From the NCBI GenBank assembly GCA_019117125.1, contig DXAL01000015.1, positions 1 through 64,000 of the forward strand: a stretch of 64,000 nt of DNA, read 5' to 3'. Position 1 is the stretch's first letter. Each line of letters begins with the position of its first letter. A program made the translations under genes and the position numbers. A model generated the notes under the pieces. That model saw nothing but the letters and a program-made list of their open reading frames with translations, did not search any database and was not told where the DNA came from. Source of the DNA: Candidatus Mediterraneibacter merdipullorum (GTDB taxonomy: Bacteria > Bacillota > Clostridia > Lachnospirales > Lachnospiraceae). Shown here piece after piece: positions 61,022 through 64,000 of the stretch.

Positions 61022-61516
61022 TCACTCCCACCTGAGCCGGTGCAGTTCTCCTTCCTTCTCCAACCCCCGGAATCCGTTCTGCCGCAGCGCCTCATACAGC
61101 ACGATTGCAGCAGAATTGCCCAGGTTCAGCGAGCGTATCTTCTCCTGCATGGGGATGCGCACGCAGTTCTCCGGATGCTCCACAAGGATTTCTTCCGGGA
61201 TGCCGGCGCTCTCCTTCCCGAACATGATGTAGCAGTCCGGCTCATAGCTCACTTCCGTGTACACCTTCCTGGCTTTCGTCGTTGCCATATAAATCTTCGC
61301 CCCCGGATTCTTCTCCAGAAAGTCTTTATAATCAATGTACACGGTCACATCCAGGTCTTTCCAGTAGTCCATCCCCGCGCGCCGGAGCGCCTTCTCGCTG
61401 AGGCTGAAGCCCAGCGGTCCGATGAGGTGGAGCCTGGCGCCTGCCGCCACGCAGGTCCTGCCGATATTTCCTGTATTTGCCGGGATTTCCGGCTCATGGA
61501 GTACGATATTGAGCAT
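61022..61516 (-). CDS. trmL: tRNA (cytidine/uridine-34 2'-O) methyltransferase TrmL
   Basis: SPOUT-class enzyme that methylates the ribose of the wobble nucleotide of tRNA-Leu. MLNIVLHEPEIPANTGNIGRTCVAAGARLHLIGPLGFSLSEKALRRAGMDYW (residues 1-52), FGKESAGIPEEIL near 98-110 and IPMQEKIRSLNLGNSAAIVLYEALRQ near 121-146 are the three knot motifs. 164 residues. The start overlaps the upstream AIRS-like gene by 23 bases. Confidence 0.95.
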   Translation of the reverse strand: MLNIVLHEPEIPANTGNIGRTCVAAGARLHLIGPLGFSLSEKALRRAGMDYWKDLDVTVYIDYKDFLEKNPGAKIYMATTKARKVYTEVSYEPDCYIMFGKESAGIPEEILVEHPENCVRIPMQEKIRSLNLGNSAAIVLYEALRQNGFRGLEKEGELHRLRWE

Positions 61517-62648
61517 CTGTCTGCATCACCTTTCCTCTCGATATCCGGATTTCATCTTTCTCCGTCTGCCATCTCAGGAATTCATCCGGCGCCGGACGGT
61601 CCAGATACCGCGTCTCTTCCCCGTTTCTTATCACCCGGGCATTCTGTCTTCTGGCGGTTCCCAGCCGCACCCCGTGGGCGCCTGCCTCCGCCAGCGCTCC
61701 CAGCACTTCCTCCGCCCGGTCCGTCAGGAGGAGGAAGCTCCCAGCCGAGGTCATCTGATAGGGATTCAGCCGGCAGGCTTCACAGAACTCCACGGTCTCC
61801 TGCTTCAGCGCGATGCTGCGCATGTCAATCTCAAATCCCAGCTTCTCCTGCTCCGAGAGCTCCCAGAGCGCCGCCAGGATGCCGCCGCTTCCTATCTGCC
61901 GCGCTGTCACGGGCACCGGACTGCCGTCCGCCGCCTGCTGTACACGCCATGCGGCAAGGAGCTGCTCCGGAGCCACCAGCTCATTTTCCAGCGACGCCGC
62001 CTGGTCCAGAAACGCACCGGTGAACCTCTGCGCCAGGTCCGCGCGGGCTTCCGCAAGAAGCCGCAGCGTTCCCTCCAGACCGGCATAACCGCACAGGAGG
62101 AGGTCCTTCTCCTTTTCCTGCGCTTCTGCCGCCGGCTTCCCGTTCCGGTCCGCCGCTCTGCCTGCCGGTTCGGTACCGGCGCCTGCCGCTCCGCTGTTTG
62201 CCGCCGCGCAGGCGTTGGAATCCGCCGGAACGGTCCCCGCCGCGCAGACCGACACCATCGGCTGCGCCGCCATACAGGTCACTTCCCCCTGGAACGCTGT
62301 TATCTGCATCCGGAATTTTTCACAGGCGCGCTCCGCCTCCCCGACGATGTCGCGGAGCAGACTTTCCTCCGCCCCCTCGGGGAGCAGGACGCGGACCGAT
62401 GCTCCTGCCGCTGCGCATCCTTTTGCCGCAAGGCTGCCCGCCGCATGGAGCACGGCATAGAATCCGGTCTTTGCATCCGTGCCGCTGATGCAGGCGTCCG
62501 CCCAGAGAAACTTTGTCCCCCGGTCCGCGCCAAGCACGGAACAGTCTGTCCATGGAGAGGGCTCTGCCGCCACTTCCTCCCGCTTTGTCCGCAGCTGCCG
62601 CCTGACAGACCTCTGCCATGCGGTCTGCGTGAATTTTCCCATCCGCAT
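61494..62648 (-). CDS. AIR-synthase/HypE-related protein
   Basis: A 384-residue protein with the PurM/HypE-like fold at its C-terminus: LVAPEQLLAAWRVQQAADGSPVPVTARQIGSGGILAALWELSEQEKLGFEIDMRSIALKQETVEFCEACRLNPYQMTSAGSFLLLTDRAEEVLGALAEAGAHGVRLG (about 225-340). The N-terminal part (about 1-130) is shorter than in HypE. A low-complexity Ala/Gly/Glu insertion lies at about 140-180 (ACAAANSGAAGAGTEPAGRAAD). No hydrogenase maturation gene is nearby. The family is common in Lachnospiraceae; the reaction is unknown. Confidence 0.75.
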   Translation of the reverse strand: MRMGKFTQTAWQRSVRRQLRTKREEVAAEPSPWTDCSVLGADRGTKFLWADACISGTDAKTGFYAVLHAAGSLAAKGCAAAGASVRVLLPEGAEESLLRDIVGEAERACEKFRMQITAFQGEVTCMAAQPMVSVCAAGTVPADSNACAAANSGAAGAGTEPAGRAADRNGKPAAEAQEKEKDLLLCGYAGLEGTLRLLAEARADLAQRFTGAFLDQAASLENELVAPEQLLAAWRVQQAADGSPVPVTARQIGSGGILAALWELSEQEKLGFEIDMRSIALKQETVEFCEACRLNPYQMTSAGSFLLLTDRAEEVLGALAEAGAHGVRLGTARRQNARVIRNGEETRYLDRPAPDEFLRWQTEKDEIRISRGKVMQTDAQYRTP

Positions 62649-62752
62649 CGTCCATCCTCCTGTTTCTCTTCCCTGTCTGTCCGGCTGACCGCCCGCGCCT
62701 CCATGACCTGATGTCTGCTCAGCCCGATGCCCGGCGCGGTCCCGACGATTGC

Positions 62753-62854
62753 CTACGCGATGTACGGAAGTACCATCGTCAGTATCATAGCCGCCACCAG
62801 TACAAGGATGATAACCGATACGATACGGCGGAATCTCTTATCATGAAAATTCAT
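62753..62854 (-). CDS. 33-residue membrane ORF
   Basis: Too short for the ORF track. Reading MNFHDKRFRRIVSVIILVLVAAMILTMVLPYIA, it has a basic N-terminus and one hydrophobic helix (about residues 11-31). AAGGAGACAAAAA precedes the ATG, an excellent site, and the start overlaps the end of the radical SAM gene by 14 bases. I recall similar tiny proteins in other Lachnospiraceae. Function is unknown. Confidence 0.6.
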   Translation of the reverse strand: MNFHDKRFRRIVSVIILVLVAAMILTMVLPYIA

Positions 62855-64000
62855 TTTTTGTCTCCTTCGCTTTTTCTCTGTTTTCCTGTCTGCCATCCGG
62901 CAGTTCCACGCGGCAGACTGCCGCGTCCCCGCTCAGCGGGTCCCGCTTCCTGTAGTCGAAGAGCAGGACTTCTCCCCGGAGCCGCTCCAGATGGGTCATC
63001 TTCCGCATCTGCCGCCTGTCGCAGTCCATGTAGTCCTTCAGATACCGGTGCTCTTTTTCTTCCATCTTATAAAATGCAGCCGCCTCATCCGGATGGACTT
63101 TGTTTTCCGGCAGGAATGCCGGCCGGTTCTTTACATTATCCCGCAGATACATATCCAGTGTCAACCACTCCGCGTATTCTTCCGGGTCTCCCGCGCTTTT
63201 TCCCAGATGCATCAGGAAATCCCGGAGTATCTCATATCTGGCGATTCTGGAATGGCTGACCCGGAACAGCCCCCTCTCCTCATAATAATCTGCAAGCGCA
63301 CCGTACATGGCAAAGGGCGATGAGAACGCCCGCTCCGCCTGCTCCATCGTATTGCGGAACTGCCCGCTGTTATAATAGACTTCCACCATCTCTTCTATCT
63401 TCTTGAGCCGTATCACGTCCTCATAGGAAAGCCATTTCGTAGAAAGAACCTCGTAGGGCGGGCGGTCCTGGCAGAGCAGTCCGTACCCCTGTGTCATTTC
63501 ATACATGTAAGAGCCTTTGAGCACTTTCAGGAACCCGAGCTGGAGCTGGTCCGGCCGCATGGCATAGACCCGGTCAAAGGACCGGGCGAAACTGTCGTAA
63601 TCCTCATACGGGAGCCCGGCTATCAGGTCCAGGTGCTGATGGACATTGCGGGGCTCGCGGATGAGCGCCACATTTTGCTCCACTTTCTCAAGGTCCATGG
63701 TCCGCCGGATTTCCCGTATGGTATCCGGATTCGTCGACTGGATGCCAATCTCCAGCTGTATCAGCCCGGGGCGCATGCTGCGGATGAGCCGTATCTCCTC
63801 CTCGTCCAGCAGGTCGGCTGCGACCTCAAAATGGAAGTTCGTCCTGCCCCGGTCATGCTCCCGGATGTATCTCCATATCGCTACAGCATGGTCGCGTCGG
63901 CAGTTGAACGTCCGGTCCACGAACTTTACCTGCGGGACTTCCCGGTCGATGAAAAACTGAAGCTCCTGCTTCACAAGCTCCATATCCCGGAACCGCAGGC
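62841..64000 (-). CDS. B12-binding-type radical SAM protein (DUF4080), 5' end outside window
   Basis: The N-terminal B12-binding part and the CxxxCxxC cluster lie beyond the right edge; the open frame continues to base 64000 (LRFRDMELVKQELQFF). Visible are the end of the radical SAM barrel (VKFVDRTFNCRRDHAVAIWRYIREHD, HFEVAADLLDEEEIRLIRSMRPGLIQLEIGIQSTNPDTIREIRR, HLDLIAGLPYEDYDSFARSFDRVYAMRPDQLQLGFLKVLKGSYM). The DUF4080 C-terminal domain follows. The B12 domain is inferred from family architecture. Function unknown; the small membrane ORF is coupled behind it. Confidence 0.88.
   Translation of the reverse strand, partial: LRFRDMELVKQELQFFIDREVPQVKFVDRTFNCRRDHAVAIWRYIREHDRGRTNFHFEVAADLLDEEEIRLIRSMRPGLIQLEIGIQSTNPDTIREIRRTMDLEKVEQNVALIREPRNVHQHLDLIAGLPYEDYDSFARSFDRVYAMRPDQLQLGFLKVLKGSYMYEMTQGYGLLCQDRPPYEVLSTKWLSYEDVIRLKKIEEMVEVYYNSGQFRNTMEQAERAFSSPFAMYGALADYYEERGLFRVSHSRIARYEILRDFLMHLGKSAGDPEEYAEWLTLDMYLRDNVKNRPAFLPENKVHPDEAAAFYKMEEKEHRYLKDYMDCDRRQMRKMTHLERLRGEVLLFDYRKRDPLSGDAAVCRVELPDGRQENREKAKETKNEFS

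Overview
The window looks like chromosome from a Gram-positive, anaerobic gut clostridium, most likely family Lachnospiraceae. The reasons are the strong AGGAGG-type ribosome binding sites, the GlgC/GlgD pair, the nine-gene V-type ATPase operon, the Re-citrate-free citrate synthase of clostridial type, the permuted PstS and several Lachnospiraceae-typical small families. Species is not determined. No rRNA, tRNA, CRISPR array or intact transposase was seen. Most genes lie on the minus strand.

Layout: 1-2.1 kb is an AT-rich partition module (ParB, ParA, two DUF6462-like proteins) that ends in phased repeats just behind lysS and looks like the edge of an integrated element. 2.1-18.4 kb is core housekeeping: dusB-greA-lysS, an aldose epimerase, a trigger-factor-like lipoprotein, cardiolipin synthase, citrate synthase plus hydrolase, rsmA, tatD, an alcohol dehydrogenase, a GH3 enzyme and purC. 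18.4-21.8 kb is an accessory patch: a truncated ion-channel gene, a Uma2 protein, a signal-peptide stub, a toxin-antitoxin pair, a headless DUF234 ATPase and repeats. 21.8-28.5 kb holds a MarR-controlled heterodimeric ABC exporter and glgC-glgD. 28.5-35 kb is a full pstSCAB-phoU-phoPR phosphate operon behind a Pho-box-like repeat array. 35-39.2 kb is a decaying 2-aminoethylphosphonate locus: phnX and the binding protein are intact, while phnW, the transport ATPase and the RpiR regulator carry internal deletions or frameshifts and no permease is left. 39.2-48.1 kb contains surface-protein debris, tadA, DUF6128-like and HTH proteins with Pro/Ala/Glu linkers, dGTPase, a phosphopantetheinyl transferase, a GGDEF/EAL protein and a PiT/DUF47 phosphate system. 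48.2-56.9 kb is the V-ATPase operon, whose K subunit carries Na+-type ligands. 57-61 kb is a LacI-controlled glycoside locus (GH4, BadF-type kinase, truncated binding protein). 61-64 kb has trmL, an AIRS-like protein, a 33-residue membrane ORF and a radical SAM enzyme cut by the window edge.

Two themes stand out. Phosphorus acquisition is concentrated here (Pst, PiT, and the eroding phosphonate route). Gene erosion is unusually frequent: at least eight genes are fragments, often with clean internal deletions, and two uptake loci have lost their transporter while keeping enzymes or regulators.
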